A stretch of 64,000 bases of DNA, taken from contig JAPXFQ010001135.1 in the NCBI GenBank assembly GCA_028564705.1, positions 372,001 through 436,000 on the forward strand, read 5' to 3'. Below are positions 1 to 11,249 of this stretch, piece after piece. The notes under the pieces were generated by a model that searched no databases, had not been told where the DNA came from, and saw nothing but the letters and a program-made list of their open reading frames with translations. Position 1 is the stretch's first letter, and each line of letters begins with the position of its first letter. The DNA is from Apricaphanius iberus. Its lineage: Eukaryota > Chordata > Actinopteri > Cyprinodontiformes > Aphaniidae. A program made the position numbers and the translations under genes.

Positions 1-3000
1 CTGCCAAGGAATGTGTCAAAAAGACACCTCTGTAAGTGGGTGTATAAACCTCAGACAGACACTGGTATAAAGGTAAGGTATAAAATAAAATAAGGCAGAA
101 CAAGATGGTTTTTTTTGCTCTTTTTGAGAAGCAGACAGAAATAGATGCAGAGCAAGTGGTCTCCTCCTCAGGGTCAGCTGACATCAAGGCCTGATGCCGG
201 TCGGCCTCCGTCTGCCTGTGCTGCACCAACAAACACCAAAACATGCTGCAGCTAAAAGTCGACAACAACCGCCCCGCCGGCTTCTCACACCGCAGCTCTC
301 CGCTCTCCGCTCTCAACAGTCACCCCTTTAAAGTGTGCGGCATGCACTGTACACGCTGCAACTCCCACGCATACACGAACATCCGCTCGGCTCCGACATG
401 CAGCCTTCACCTCATGCCTGAAAACTACTTCTAAAATCAAGCCATGTCCAAAGTGGTTCTACCTTCACCGCCCTGTTTATCAGCCCCACTCTAAACTCTC
501 ACTTTATTAGATTACAGAACCAATTAGCCGCTGGACAATCAACAGGAATCAGAGGCGGAGCAGTTTCTTTAGCAGAAATGACTTTTCTGCCACTGTGGCC
601 TGGACGGACCGGCCTTCACGTGACCGAATAATCAAACTCTAATTTTTGCCTCGTGGATAGCAACAAATAAACAATTAATACAGCCAGACAGACGGGGAGT
701 GTTTGTGTGCGTGAGAAGGAGGATGAGGAGATGGCTTTGTGAGCGAGGGGTGAGACTGGTCAACTTGTCCCGCTGTTTTTTTTTTTGTTGTTGTTCGTTT
801 TTAACAGAGCAATCCCAAGGGAAAGAGTTGCAGGTGATCCAGGAAGTGATGAAGTGTGGAAATGAAGGCAAACTGCTCTTAATAAGAAGCTCTTTCCGAA
901 AGAGATGTGCCTCTTATCTGTATATTTTTCTGTGCAGACTTAATCCCTCGTCAAAGGACAAATCATCCATCCAGTTGTTAAGTCAATGTGTGTGTGTCAG
1001 GCGGAGAAAATACAGTGTGTTGAAATTGTTTCATTGGGGTACGTGGGTGGGTATTAACAACCTGATCTTAGCGGGATGCGCTTTCCTCCAAATCGCTCCT
1101 TCTTTCTTTTTCCTCCTACAAACAAAGGATTCAGGAAAAACCTACTCAGATTGGATAAAGACAAGCAGCGCAACAAAGGACAATGTGATTCTAAAAAAAA
1201 AGGGAAAATATATACGGTGGGACGTGTAATGTGATTTGAATCATGAAAACTTGCATGCACGCATCCTTTAATTGCAGGAAATAAGAAGCGGAGAGAAAAG
1301 AAGCGAGCAGGAGGAATGTCACTTTGGAAGAGCATGACGAAACCGAGTTGACGGACTCCGAGCAGGACTAGCCGAGCCCATTCTGAGGACCCAGAGACAA
1401 TGTGAGGCTTTTACCAGCGAGCCAAGGAATCTGGATCGACAGTATGCAAAAGATGAACCAAAATAAATGCAATCAAATATGTTGCAAAAACATACCCCTC
1501 CAACCCCTCCTTGTCTGCTCATTTTTATGCTTCCAATAAAAAAAAAGTTTAACAGAATGAGCTGCAGCTCCTGAGCATGCACCCAGGGTGGCATGTCTGT
1601 AACTGACAGCAGGGGTGGTGGGGGTATCTTTCATCATTTTAAAGCCCAGGAATGCAGTAATCACTATTAACTCGCCAAGCTTCCCCCCCCCCCTTTACAA
1701 ACTAGCTGCAACATGTCATAGAAGACGTTTGCGGGAAGAAAATCATTGTTATCTTTTTCCTCTATTAGCAGTCTGATAGAGTTGTTTTACACAGCAATGA
1801 GGAACGTACATACAGCGAATCCCCAAAGAGCCACACAAAAAAAAAAACGAGACAGGCCTCTTATTTACTGGCGACAGTCTAATAAATACACTCGCTGGCG
1901 GCTAAAACAGGTATTTACTCCACTCCCTACCGCAGGTATAATTTCACTGTTTGCTGAGCTGTTATTTTGCCACAGTGATAATTATCGAGGTGGCAAAGAA
2001 GGACAATTAATGGTTTTAGACGAGATATCAGCCTCGGCTCTAAAATCTCTGCAAACACCAGAGAGATGAAGGTGAACATGTTTTACTACAGGAATTTTAG
2101 GAAAAGTCTCAACTGTGAGATAAAGATGCAAGAATTTTGATGATTTGTAGGATCTTTCTTTTTTCTTAGCAAAAAGATAAGGCCTACTTGATGGAGATGA
2201 AGATGCGCCAGTCATTTGAAGTGAGACTGGAATCATCCAAGTTTTAAAATATTGAAAAAATTATTTATTTCTTCAAACCTAAAGGATGCATCAAAGCAAA
2301 AAAAGAAACATCGTAATTTTCACCTTAATAAGTCACAAACAAAAGTTGTTGTTTTTTTACACCTATGCCCTTTTTTTAGGTCACGAAAAATTAGATAAAG
2401 GGTAGAAACATAGGCTTTGATGAATACATATATGTAAATAATGTAACGCCTTCATTACTTCTATTACACAACATGCATCTAATTTTTTTTTTCATAATGT
2501 ATCACAATCCTTCGAAAATCAGGACTCTATTGATTTGCTGCTAGGTGACCCACAGGTCAAATTAATAAAAGAATGAGATTTTTCCTTTATTATTTCCATT
2601 CCTTTTTTTTTAGAGAAGAATTTAGATTTTCTTGCAAACATATATCAGCTAACAGCATGTACTTTGAGCTTGATGAAAACCATATGAAAATGATGAATAT
2701 TGGATATGTTTAAATGCATAATAATATTTTTTTTTTTGACGGACTCTACCTTTATCAGCACCACAATGGTTATCACTTGTCTGTTACAATTCTCAAAGGA
2801 GAAAAAAAAAACTGAAATTGGCAGGTCGGACCTCAAAGAAAACTGGAAAATAGCATCAGCCTGGAAAGCTTGTTTAGGGCATATCTACTTTTTTACGAAT
2901 ACTTTTTGACACACCTAGACAGATTGTTTTTTTTTTATTATTATCATTAATATTATTAAACAGCTAAGCATAAAAATGACCATAAAAAAATCTAGGTTTT

Positions 3001-5590
3001 TTATAGGAGACAGACTTCTGAATCCAACAGAAAATAAGAGGCTTAACGTGAATGATAGAAATCTGCAGATTTTACGTTGATTAAAGTTTTCCTGTTTTTT
3101 GTGAATTCCTCAAAATCAGAATAGCATTTCAGACTTCCATAAAAATAATTAAATAAAAGAAGTAATCAGTATTGACCTTGATACCCCTTATTGGTGAATC
3201 TCTTCTTCTAGGTGTAGTTAAGGAAGTAAACGTACAGTAAAAAAAAAACAAAAAAAAAACAGTAAAAACACAACCAAGGCTATATATATTTCCTCTACAC
3301 TAATTGGACCCTCGTGGTCACGGGACAGACTATGCCATTGTCTCTTATGCTCTCTGGAGCTCAGCAACCATCAGATTATTCCTGTGCAGCACGAAAAAAA
3401 AACCCGATTACAAACTCTGATTGGGATTACTTCTGCACAAGTGTCTCTGTTCAGATCACAAGCCGACTTCCTGCTCGTACACTACTACAGTACAGAAAAC
3501 GCAACATGCTCTGGTTTCGATTAGTCGTTATGAAAACAAAACCAAGCCGGCGAAAAAGGCTGTACCTGTGAGTTAAAAGAAGAAAGGTGGAAACCCCATA
3601 ATTGTTTTCCGAGATTAGTCTGCTGACTGTAAATCACTGAATGCTTATTGTAAGAACAGAAATGGGATTTCATCACACGGTTAATAAGCTGTGACAGATG
3701 TTTTACTAGCCGCCGCTGCGTCTTTGTGACCTGGCATTCATGTTCAGCCATCCTCATGTTCTGATTCTTATCATTCCTGCCAAACAAGTTTACAGATTTC
3801 GCCAAAAATGTTGACATGTCCGCCTGGGGACAACACTGTGTGTGTGTGTGTGTGTTTGTGTGTGTGTGAGAAAGAGATGTATTCTTGTGCCACTTTCCCG
3901 ACCACAAACTGATAAAAAGTGGTTCAAGAGGAGCTCTCTCAAAGCCGGGGAGTAATACTGAGAAGTTCTGCTTCTTGAGGCTTTTCGCCTTTGTGAGGAG
4001 ACTTCATTACAAGAAGTGACACATGGCAAGCCAGAGACAGGAAAAGGGCTGTTTATGTCGGTGTGTCTGTGTGAGTCGCTGTTCTCAACGGTAATGACCA
4101 GATAAGCCACAGCACCTTGAGCTGCCAGAGATCTGCAACGATAAAAGCAGAAAAACCACCGGTTCTTCGCCATGATCCGTTTTCTCACATGCAAAAGAAA
4201 GTGCCACGCTTTATCTCACCGGTGCACATCTGCTTGCATGATTATTTCCCGAAAATCCCCAACTAATAACCCAATCTGAGCTGGTGACACATCTTCTTAG
4301 GACTCTGAGTCATCAGGTCATACCTGCATTTCTGCTGACGTCTATTTACGAACCATCTTGATTAAGCCAGTGGCCGAGCCGCTGCCTGTGTGAAATGTCA
4401 GCTTTTTTTTTTTTCAAGAAGGAGCAGAGAGGGAAACATTTAAAAAGGCTGCAGGCCACAGATGAGCGGTGCCCACGCACAACAGAGACGGCAACACATG
4501 CTCCTTCTACATCTCTCTGTCTGTCAAAAACACACTTACACACACAACCTGTTGTAGTTGTTAATTTACCTTCAAAGTGATGGAAGAAGAGACAGCATCT
4601 CAGTCATTCAATATCAGCCCCCCACCCCCACCCGCTCTATATATGACCAAGTCAGGCTGACAACAGCTTTAGCTGCTGTGTGAATAAATTGAAAAAGTTT
4701 TACTCAAGCAGCGAAGAGAATGTGTGAGCGGACAAGAAATGAGGTGAGTTTGAGATGCATAAAAAAACTTACTGTAACTTTAGTTCATTAGGTTGGAAAT
4801 AAGACCATTTAATAAAACAGTCTGTGAGCGGGTGTGCTCTTACAGGTTTCCTGTCTTTGCACTATAGGATGTTACACATGCACTTTATTCATTATTCTTT
4901 TTACCTATGTGAACCTGCATATGTTGTTTTTTTTTTTTTTACAAATATAACCCAAAAAAGTTCTAGTTTGTTTCATAATTCACCTAATTCTATAAAGTAT
5001 CTTTAGAGGATGTAAATAATGGGCATCCAAGCCTTTATGGATAAAGAACAGTATCACCTCTTCATCTTAAAACTGTGGAGAATTTGGCAAATTTTTTGCA
5101 GAAAAGAGTATTTGGATCAAACTGCGAGAAGAAAGTCTGAATGATATCATGGCTTTTCTGTCTGAAGCTAAACAAATTTTGAGGAAAGAATTATTTTGGA
5201 ATATATATATATATATTTATTTTAAAGAAAGGAACAGGGGTGACAAGTGTGCAACATTTGCACAAGCTGGACGACTTTACTCAACTTTTAACAAGTTTTC
5301 TACATTTTACAACTTCATGGTTGATACTGAAAAAGAAAATCAATGCTCTAATTTTTTATTATTATTCATCTTAAATATAAATCTGGCACACTCACAAAGA
5401 CATCTTCTTCTGAAAACTTTATTAGGCTGTTACCTGCTCAAATAAACAATAGATTTTATAAATAATTTGGCACAGCTAATAAGTTTTAGATTATGGAAGA
5501 AAATAGTAGTTGAAAAGTTTTCTACAAATCGCAAAATGTGATTCTCCTTATTTAAAGGACGCGCACCTTATTTTTTCTAATGAGTCTTTA
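1..5590. other. Unique non-coding flank, no gene recognised
   Basis: I see no supportable gene here. The sequence is AT-rich with many A or T homopolymer runs (for example near 1190, 2720, 3240, 4400 and 4930), a (TG)n tract at 3.84 kb and a short (AT)n tract near 5201-5216. The open frames are short, overlap each other on both strands and resemble no family I know. The first 700 bases and 3.3-4.5 kb are less AT-rich and less repetitive, so they could hold regulatory sequence, but nothing specific can be named. Confidence 0.6.
3837..3868. repeat. (TG)n dinucleotide microsatellite
   Basis: About 16 TG units with one interruption (TTTG) lie in otherwise unique sequence. On the minus strand the tract produces a false Thr-His repeat in the overlapping open frames. 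Confidence 0.95.
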
Positions 5591-5781
5591 AATCACCCGA
5601 ATCAGCTGATGGCCATGTGCGGCTGTGTGGGATCGTACCTTTAAAGTCAGCAGCCGCTCGACCTCCTGTTTTCCATCAAAAGTTAAACAGCCTCCCCGTT
5701 TCAGCGCTGCACGGCGAGAGATCCAAAAATAGGCGACTGCTCTGTGGGAGGAAAAGCTGCTCTGAAAAGTCAAAAGTCCGA

Positions 5782-5846
5782 CGGATGAGGAGGAGAAAGA
5801 GGAGGAGGTGGTGGTGGAAGAGGAGGAGGAGGAGGATGGGGGGTGG
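5782..5846. repeat. (GGA)n polypurine tract
   Basis: An imperfect GGA/GAA/GGT run with almost no pyrimidines lies inside the CpG-rich region. Polypurine runs of this kind are common in vertebrate promoters and 5' UTRs and can form triplex DNA. The antisense reading gives poly-Ser and poly-Pro frames that should not be taken as protein. Confidence 0.85.
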
Positions 5847-6008
5847 TCTTGTGGAGACCGCACAGGCGGGGAGAGGTTGAAGTTGAAGGAGCGCACACGG
5901 AGCGCGGAAAACGCGAACAACCGTGCGCTGCGGGCAGCGTGGGTGAAGTGGAGGAGAGGAGAGAACAGTGGCGGCATGTGAGGAAGGAGGGCTGCTTTGA
6001 GATGAAGG

Positions 6009-6022
6009 GGTGGCAGGTAAAT
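6009..6022 (+). other. Candidate splice donor ending a CpG-island first exon
   Basis: TGGCAG followed by GTAAAT at 6017 is a good vertebrate donor (CAG|GTAAAT) at the downstream side of the CpG-rich block. With the CpG density upstream it is compatible with the end of a 5' UTR exon. The motif is short and expected by chance every few kb, so this is weak evidence. Confidence 0.2.
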
Positions 6023-6668
6023 GAAGCGCCCCTCCCCGTTCGCATGATGCTCAAATCGATGATTTGCCAGCTGCGGCGAGGCTCGTCTCATTGCCCCACT
6101 TTGGTATCCGGGGACGCGCTGAGAGGGAGAGAGAGGTGCTCGCCAGGAGCGCACTTACTCACTCACTCATTCACGTTCATTCTCACATTTACACACAACA
6201 TGTTTGCATGTCAAGGAGAGGAGGAAGGTTGAAACAATAACAGAAATGAGAATAGAAAAATAAAGTCTGATAAGCAGCGGATTGCGCGCAGCTTGGTGCA
6301 CTTTGCATTCCTCTTGCGCACACCTTAGCGGAACCTGCAGCCATCACCGACTCAGATAAGCAGTGTAGGAATGAGCGCAAAAGTGCGTGCAAATAACTAT
6401 TCAGTTGAAATAAAAAAATATTATATATTTGTTTTTGCCTGTTTTTATCCAATTAATTTCGCCAGTTTGAACAAAGCTTTTAGTGGGAAAATGCCCCGAT
6501 TATTATTCTGTTTATTCTGCAGGAAACATTTCTATAATGCGCCGTTACTGAATTAATCAGCTGTTGCCCGTTTACCTCAAATATACGGGCCGTGCAGAAA
6601 AATGTAAGAACGTCTAAAGAAATGCACATTAATAAAAAGAGACATGGGATAAACGGTTTTTCTTTTTC

Positions 6669-6691
6669 ATATATATATATATATATATATA
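6669..6691. repeat. (AT)n microsatellite
   Basis: About 11 uninterrupted AT units, just downstream of the CpG-rich block. Confidence 0.9.
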
Positions 6692-7251
6692 AAGGCCTGT
6701 ACGTATATGTATTTTACTTAGATTTCTTTAAGAACAGTCATAAACCAAATGAAGCTGAGAAGGAAAACAACATATGATACATTTTTTATTTGAACCTATT
6801 TACAGAAATATTAAAGAACTATAAATGGAATAATTTCTGAAAGTAAGACAAATTCAAACACTCGATCTGTTTCACCTCCTGCAATTTGTCGGGAAAATTC
6901 TTGACTTTCATCGTGTTCAAAATTAAATTGTTCTCATCGGGAACATTTTAAATTCATCAAGTGAGTCTATGTTTTGTTTTCCTATTTTTTCCACATTTTT
7001 TGCGCAATTTAAATTATTATTTAAGGACCATTTTTAAAGGTAAAATCTATGTGCATGAATCAATCTATTCTGCGTTGGTTGGGTTTCTTCTGCACGCCCT
7101 CTGTTTGTTTATCACATACTATTTAGTTTTATTTATTTTTTAATTTGTGCCACGCTTTAGAACTTTGTTGCGCATTCCCGAGTGTATGCGTGGATTTTTT
7201 TTCGTGCTGTTTTTTGCGTGGAAATGATTGACAGTTTGCATCTGTGTGCAG

Positions 7252-7291
7252 GCCAACTGCTCCGCAGAAGCAGGTGTGCAGGAGCCCACAG
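7252..7291 (+). other. Possible 40-nt exon flanked by splice signals
   Basis: A T-rich stretch runs into TCTGTGTGCAG, an acceptor-like site ending at 7251. A 40-nt GC-rich segment follows, and then CACAG|GTAATG, a strong donor-like site. The segment lies about 1.2 kb downstream of the candidate donor at 6016. Forty nucleotides is short but possible for a 5' UTR exon. No protein can be recognised, and chance co-occurrence of the two sites is plausible. Confidence 0.15.
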
Positions 7292-7326
7292 GTAATGCAG
7301 CTGTTTAGTTCCAATACGAGCACGTT

Positions 7327-7346
7327 GTTTTTTTTTTTTTTTTTTT
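7327..7346. repeat. Poly(T) homopolymer
   Basis: About 20 consecutive T residues followed by CAAAAAAC. No retroposon body is recognised next to it. Confidence 0.9.
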
Positions 7347-7892
7347 CAAAAAACACACTGATCCGTTCTTACATTTACACTTCATTTACGCTTGGTGTTA
7401 AATATAGAAGTGGCGGAGCGGTGAGGTTTATAATAAACTATGTTATTTTGGTTTGGACAAAACTGAAATATATTAATACTTTTAATTCGTAGTCTGAGAT
7501 TATTAATCAGGGTATGCAAAGACTCTGGAGCCCTTATCGTAACTGATGTGTACAAATAGTTCTCAGAAAAGTTCATTTGTTGTGGTTTTGGGACTCCACA
7601 AAAGTTTCACTATGAAGTATGTGAGATCTGCATTAAAGAGTAGAAAACAAGAAAAAAGAGAGTCTTATCTCCCTCACACACACTGAATCTCTGAATGATT
7701 CACACCAGCTCTCTCTCTCCTGGGAGGTTCCAAATGGGAATTGAAAAGTTCCAGTAAAGAGATTCAGATTTGCTTTTCTGCGTAATTATAAATTCATGCT
7801 AAGTTGGGGATGTTTTCATCGCGGATGACAACAGCTGGTGATTTTCAATGCAGCCTCTGATTAATGGAACGTGGGTGCAAATCTGAAAGTTA

Positions 7893-7904
7893 CCACCAGG
7901 GGGC
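7893..7904 (+). promoter_or_regulatory. CTCF-like binding site core
   Basis: CCACCAGGGGGC matches the vertebrate CTCF core (CCASYAGRKGGC) at every position. It sits in a unique, moderately GC-rich block (about 7820-7990) that includes TCTGATTAATGG and GGGTGCAAATCTG, sequence of the kind found in conserved regulatory elements. It lies about 1.6 kb downstream of the CpG-rich region, so an insulator or promoter-proximal loop anchor is plausible. Occupancy cannot be judged from sequence. Confidence 0.45.
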
Positions 7905-8714
7905 CCAGTGAGCCTCATTTTTGCAGGGTAAAATCAGAGGGCAGCTAATGGTGACCCCCACCCCCTCCCACTCGCTCCTCTCTCTTTCAGGCTCTTTTGA
8001 GACTCAAGTTTTCATCTATTGCCTTCAGGTTTACTGTGCCAACACTTTTTATTTAAAAGCAACAAACCCTGACCTCTAGCCTCCAAACACATTCAGCTTT
8101 ATTAGGCGCGTAAGAGCTTTCCAAATTCAGATTGTTAATGCACATCTATGTTTGTGAGGCATAAAGAAGGCTTGATAACGCACTAAAACAAACATGTTTG
8201 AAGTGTAAACAAATCAGAACAGACCTTGAGCTGAGACTTTTAATTATCTACACTTTTTTTTTGTTCCAACTGTGAAAACAATAAAAACAGCACTTGGAAA
8301 ATTGAAAGGGTTATACACCCCAGAATTAATCTTTCCAACCCATAACTAAATAGAAAGACACAGCTCGCTCACCATCAAGTGGATATATTTTAATTACAGG
8401 CTATTGACTACAGAAAGTAATTTGTCTCAGAAAGATGCCCAAGAGCTACAAGACAGACGTCTCGTCTAAATGTGGAATGCTCCGCCGCTGTTTAGTTGAT
8501 CTGGTTTTGTGGTTTGCCTCTGTAACTTTCTTCTGCAGCTCTTTTGTAATTATTCTGCCTTTAAAGCTCAACAAGGATTCCTGGGAAGACTTGTCTGCGG
8601 GTTTTGGTCTGGATAAGCACTGGATTTTCACCTTTTATCTTCCTCCAATCACCTGCTTCTCCTTCCAGAATGTGTTTAAATTTTAATTAAATTCAGATTT
8701 TGACTTCTGTCAAT

Positions 8715-9435
8715 TACAGGTGCATCTCAAACTAGATTATCATGAAAAGGATAAATGTTATAACATTTTATGCATTAATTTGGGTTGATCTAGATTATTA
8801 TGCCATAAAGCTAAAGAAAGCCCATAATTCTCCAATTAAAATAAGAGTACAAATTTGTTTTTTTTAAATCTAGAAATGCACACCTATTGAAAAATATCTC
8901 CACAAACAATACAGCATTTAAGGTCAATATGCTCAGGCACCTTTAACATGAACCAAGTCATCACTGACTGTGCAAAGTTTACATTGACATTCAATTTATA
9001 ATTGAGAATCACAGAGAATTAATTTCTCTTTGTGATTAAAAAAGCTTATTTTAAAGATTAATTGAAGCAGCTTGGATTTTTGTGCCTCGTCACACTTCCT
9101 TCAGACTCTGGGACCTTAATTTCCAAATGAAATGCAAAATTCACGTTCATCTGAAAACAAGACTTTGGACCACTGACCAACGTCCAGCCCATTTTTTTTA
9201 AAGATAGCAAAACATAGGGACTTCGACAAATCTAACCCATGACGAGAAGAAGTCTATTGAAGTTCTGACTCCAGCCACAGTGCACGTCTTGAGAATCCTC
9301 CTGAAACTCTTTAATAGCCTTGTCGTTATGGTCCTTTAAAGGATGCAGCTTTTCCTGTTGCTAGTGCATCTTTTCCTACTGCACATTTTCCTTCCACAGA
9401 CCTATGAATATGCATGGAAACAACACTCTAAGAAG
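8715..9435 (-). mobile_element. Mariner-like DNA transposon, decayed and truncated
   Basis: The left end TACAGGTGCATCTCAA is the familiar terminal repeat of a fish mariner-type element. About 9060-9435 reads, on the minus strand, as stretches of its transposase gene; recognisable pieces include CAGACTCTGGGACCTTAATT and TTTGGACCACTGA. Between about 8870 and 8935 several hundred bases expected for a full copy are missing, and the right inverted repeat is not found. No open frame survives. It is a dead copy, and the same family recurs as a fragment near 34.0 kb. Confidence 0.75.
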
Positions 9436-10270
9436 GCAAAGTCTTAACAATGTTGTATGTAGGGCTAATATTGCTGATTGTTGCTACATTTACTGGTTAA
9501 AGCACAGTTGGGGGCTTTCAGTTCGATGTGTTTAATGAACTAAAAAAAAAAATATCGCAAAAAATATATAATTTTCAAATATTTGACGAGTAGGTCAGCA
9601 GTCAAGCAAATGAAGGAATAGTTGGCAGACAGTATTGGTTGATACTTTGATTACTTTCAGGAATTTATCTTACAAGTACCACAAATTGTTCTCATTAAAC
9701 CAAAATTATGTTTAATTTCAGTGTCAGAAGTTTTTCTAAAACAAATAAAACCAAAACAAGAACAAAAAAACAAAAGATTTACAGGTTAATAATTTTATTT
9801 TTTTTGTTCTTCTGGCGATTTCTCTCTGTTAAAGAGACTGTGTGTAGTGTTTGCCATTAATAAGGAAATATGCATCAAAATATTGTTGAATAAAATGATG
9901 CCCAATAATTGAAAGGTAACATAAAAAGCTGGTCTAAAACACATGGGTGGTATCCTAGTGTATGGGGGCTGACATATTAGATGCCGTGTTTCCTTCTATG
10001 TGAGCCTATGTGGACAAAAGGCATTTTCTGATTTTTGAATGCATGGTTACTCCACTATCCCTTCGTCCTTATTAGAAGTTTGAATGAAGAGCTCTATTAA
10101 CAGTCTTAAAAAAGAAAAAAAAACTTTCACCAACCCGTACAACACACACAAAAAAAAGTTTGTTGGGTGAAAATAATAAAATTATGTAAATCATTTCCAT
10201 CATTTGTTGAGTGAACTAAAGGTAAACATGTTGGGTCAACCTAATACATTTAGGTAGCTATAAAGCACAA
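9436..10270. other. AT-rich non-coding sequence
   Basis: No gene is seen. Two short segments sharing the core TTGGGT (about 10131-10165 and 10225-10240) suggest remnants of a small DNA element, but I could not define its ends. Confidence 0.4.
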
Positions 10271-10279
10271 AAATAAACA

Positions 10280-10356
10280 GCAGGGGATGGGACTCAAACT
10301 CAGAAAAGGACCTCTGATTTCTAAGCAGCTACACTAACCACTTTGCTACACTATTA
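10280..10356 (-). repeat. tRNA-derived SINE head (decayed pol III promoter)
   Basis: On the minus strand, TAGCAAAGTGG (complement of about 10338-10348) fits an A box and GAGTTTGAGTCC (complement of about 10289-10300) fits a degenerate B box. The spacing between them is about right for a tRNA. The span reads like a tRNA with GTGGTTAGTG in the D-arm and a T-arm reading TTTGAGTCCC. It does not fold into a clean functional tRNA by eye and has no clear anticodon stem, so I call it a SINE head rather than a tRNA gene. The SINE body and tail would lie at lower coordinates and are not recognised. Confidence 0.5.
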
Positions 10357-10387
10357 CTCAGAAAACTTGTATATAATAACACAGATG

Positions 10388-10512
10388 ACTTAATTTCCAG
10401 TGTTAACTTATAATGATTTCAGTAATAGAATTCCTTCACTTTTTTCACGAAAAAAAGGGAATTGGCAGGTCTTTAAAATATTATAATTTTTAGTTAACAC
10501 TGGAAATGAAGT
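10388..10512. repeat. Inverted repeat, 21-bp arms with 83-bp spacer
   Basis: The left arm ACTTAATTTCCAGTGTTAAC(T) at 10388-10408 and the right arm at 10492-10512 are reverse complements at 20 of 21 positions. A looser inner match (GAATTCC / GGAATT) may extend the hairpin. It lies directly beside the tRNA-like SINE head. It could be a small palindromic MITE; no target duplication is seen. Confidence 0.7.
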
Positions 10513-11089
10513 GACCAACCAGACTGACCAACCCGAACCAAGATGTTCCCAACCCATTTCGCCGTCCCCGCTCGGGGAGAGGCAACCTCAGAGAAACCAA
10601 GTCCCAACACAAGGAGAGGTGTGCAGTCAGTTGTTGTGTCCGTGCCTTAGTGTGACACGGACCAGGCTCTGCATCAAAGGCAGAAGCCCACAGAGACAAT
10701 CAACACTGCCAGAGAACTAGAGTAAAAATTAGCATTGCATTCTCTCAATGGAAATAACTGAAGGAATAACTAAATCTAAGGAAACAGGCTGAGGTCCCAT
10801 GCTTTGTGCTGCACAGGTAACAACTTTCACTGTAATGTGTTTTGTTTTCAAACTAATGCCAGTCATGTCGAAACTGTGTCATTTTTTTCCCATTGTGGTC
10901 ATTCCATCTAGCATTCCATTTTATTCATTTACAAAAATATCTGAATAATATCACTAACCTACAAAATGCTGAAAACTTTTACCTTTCACAAGTGTTGTTT
11001 TACACAATCACTACTTCACTCGCTGCTTGTGATGAAAGAATGTATGCTGTGCTTGTGCTTCTCATTTGGTGCATATATTTCTCTGGAGG

Positions 11090-11246
11090 TTGACATATCT
11101 GCCTTGTAGAAGTAGAAAACTGCCTAATTGCAATTTTTGCCCAGTATCGCCATCCGCCGTCACTCGAACACAAAAATACAGCTTGCTAGCAATGATTTAG
11201 GTATGTACTGCCCCTATCATCAGGAAATTACACATTGTCACCTTAA
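11090..11246 (-). mobile_element. piggyBac-type MITE fragment
   Basis: The right end reads ATTACACATTGTCACCTTAA, ending at TTAA 11243-11246. Its reverse complement matches the left end of the TTAA-flanked MITE at 23862, including the internal block around GGGGCAGTACATACC. This is therefore the same family in the opposite orientation. Only about 155 bases can be aligned by eye and the other end was not found, so it is probably truncated. Confidence 0.6.
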
Positions 11247-11249
11247 AAA

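Larger units (their letters stand above)
5600..6350 (+). promoter_or_regulatory. CpG-rich candidate promoter / first-exon region
   Basis: This is one of the most GC- and CpG-rich stretches of the window and stands out sharply from AT-rich flanks. CpG dinucleotides are frequent from about 5600 to 6330, whereas they are rare elsewhere. It contains a (GGA)n purine run, a MEF2/CArG-like AT core near 5723 (CCAAAAATAGG), and a good splice-donor match at 6016/6017. Such islands mark promoters and 5' exons in vertebrates. The coding potential is poor: the 188-codon minus frame is a Pro/Ser-rich shadow of the GGA tract. I infer a promoter with a non-coding first exon, probably transcribed to the right, but no gene can be named. 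Confidence 0.4.

Noticed and set aside
699..1229. 176-codon plus-strand frame
   Set aside because: Low-complexity stretches of Cys and Phe from T runs, no recognisable domain, and overlapping frames on the other strand.
3521..4194. Two long minus-strand frames with Thr-His repeats
   Set aside because: The repeats come from the (TG)n microsatellite, and the rest has no domain or splice support.
5588..6154. 188-codon minus-strand frame in the CpG-rich region
   Set aside because: Its centre is poly-Ser/Pro from the antisense of a GGA tract, it has overlapping frames on both strands and no domain. High GC alone explains the lack of stops.
10280..10356. Functional tRNA gene
   Set aside because: A and B boxes are degenerate, and acceptor and anticodon stems do not pair convincingly. 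A SINE head is more likely.
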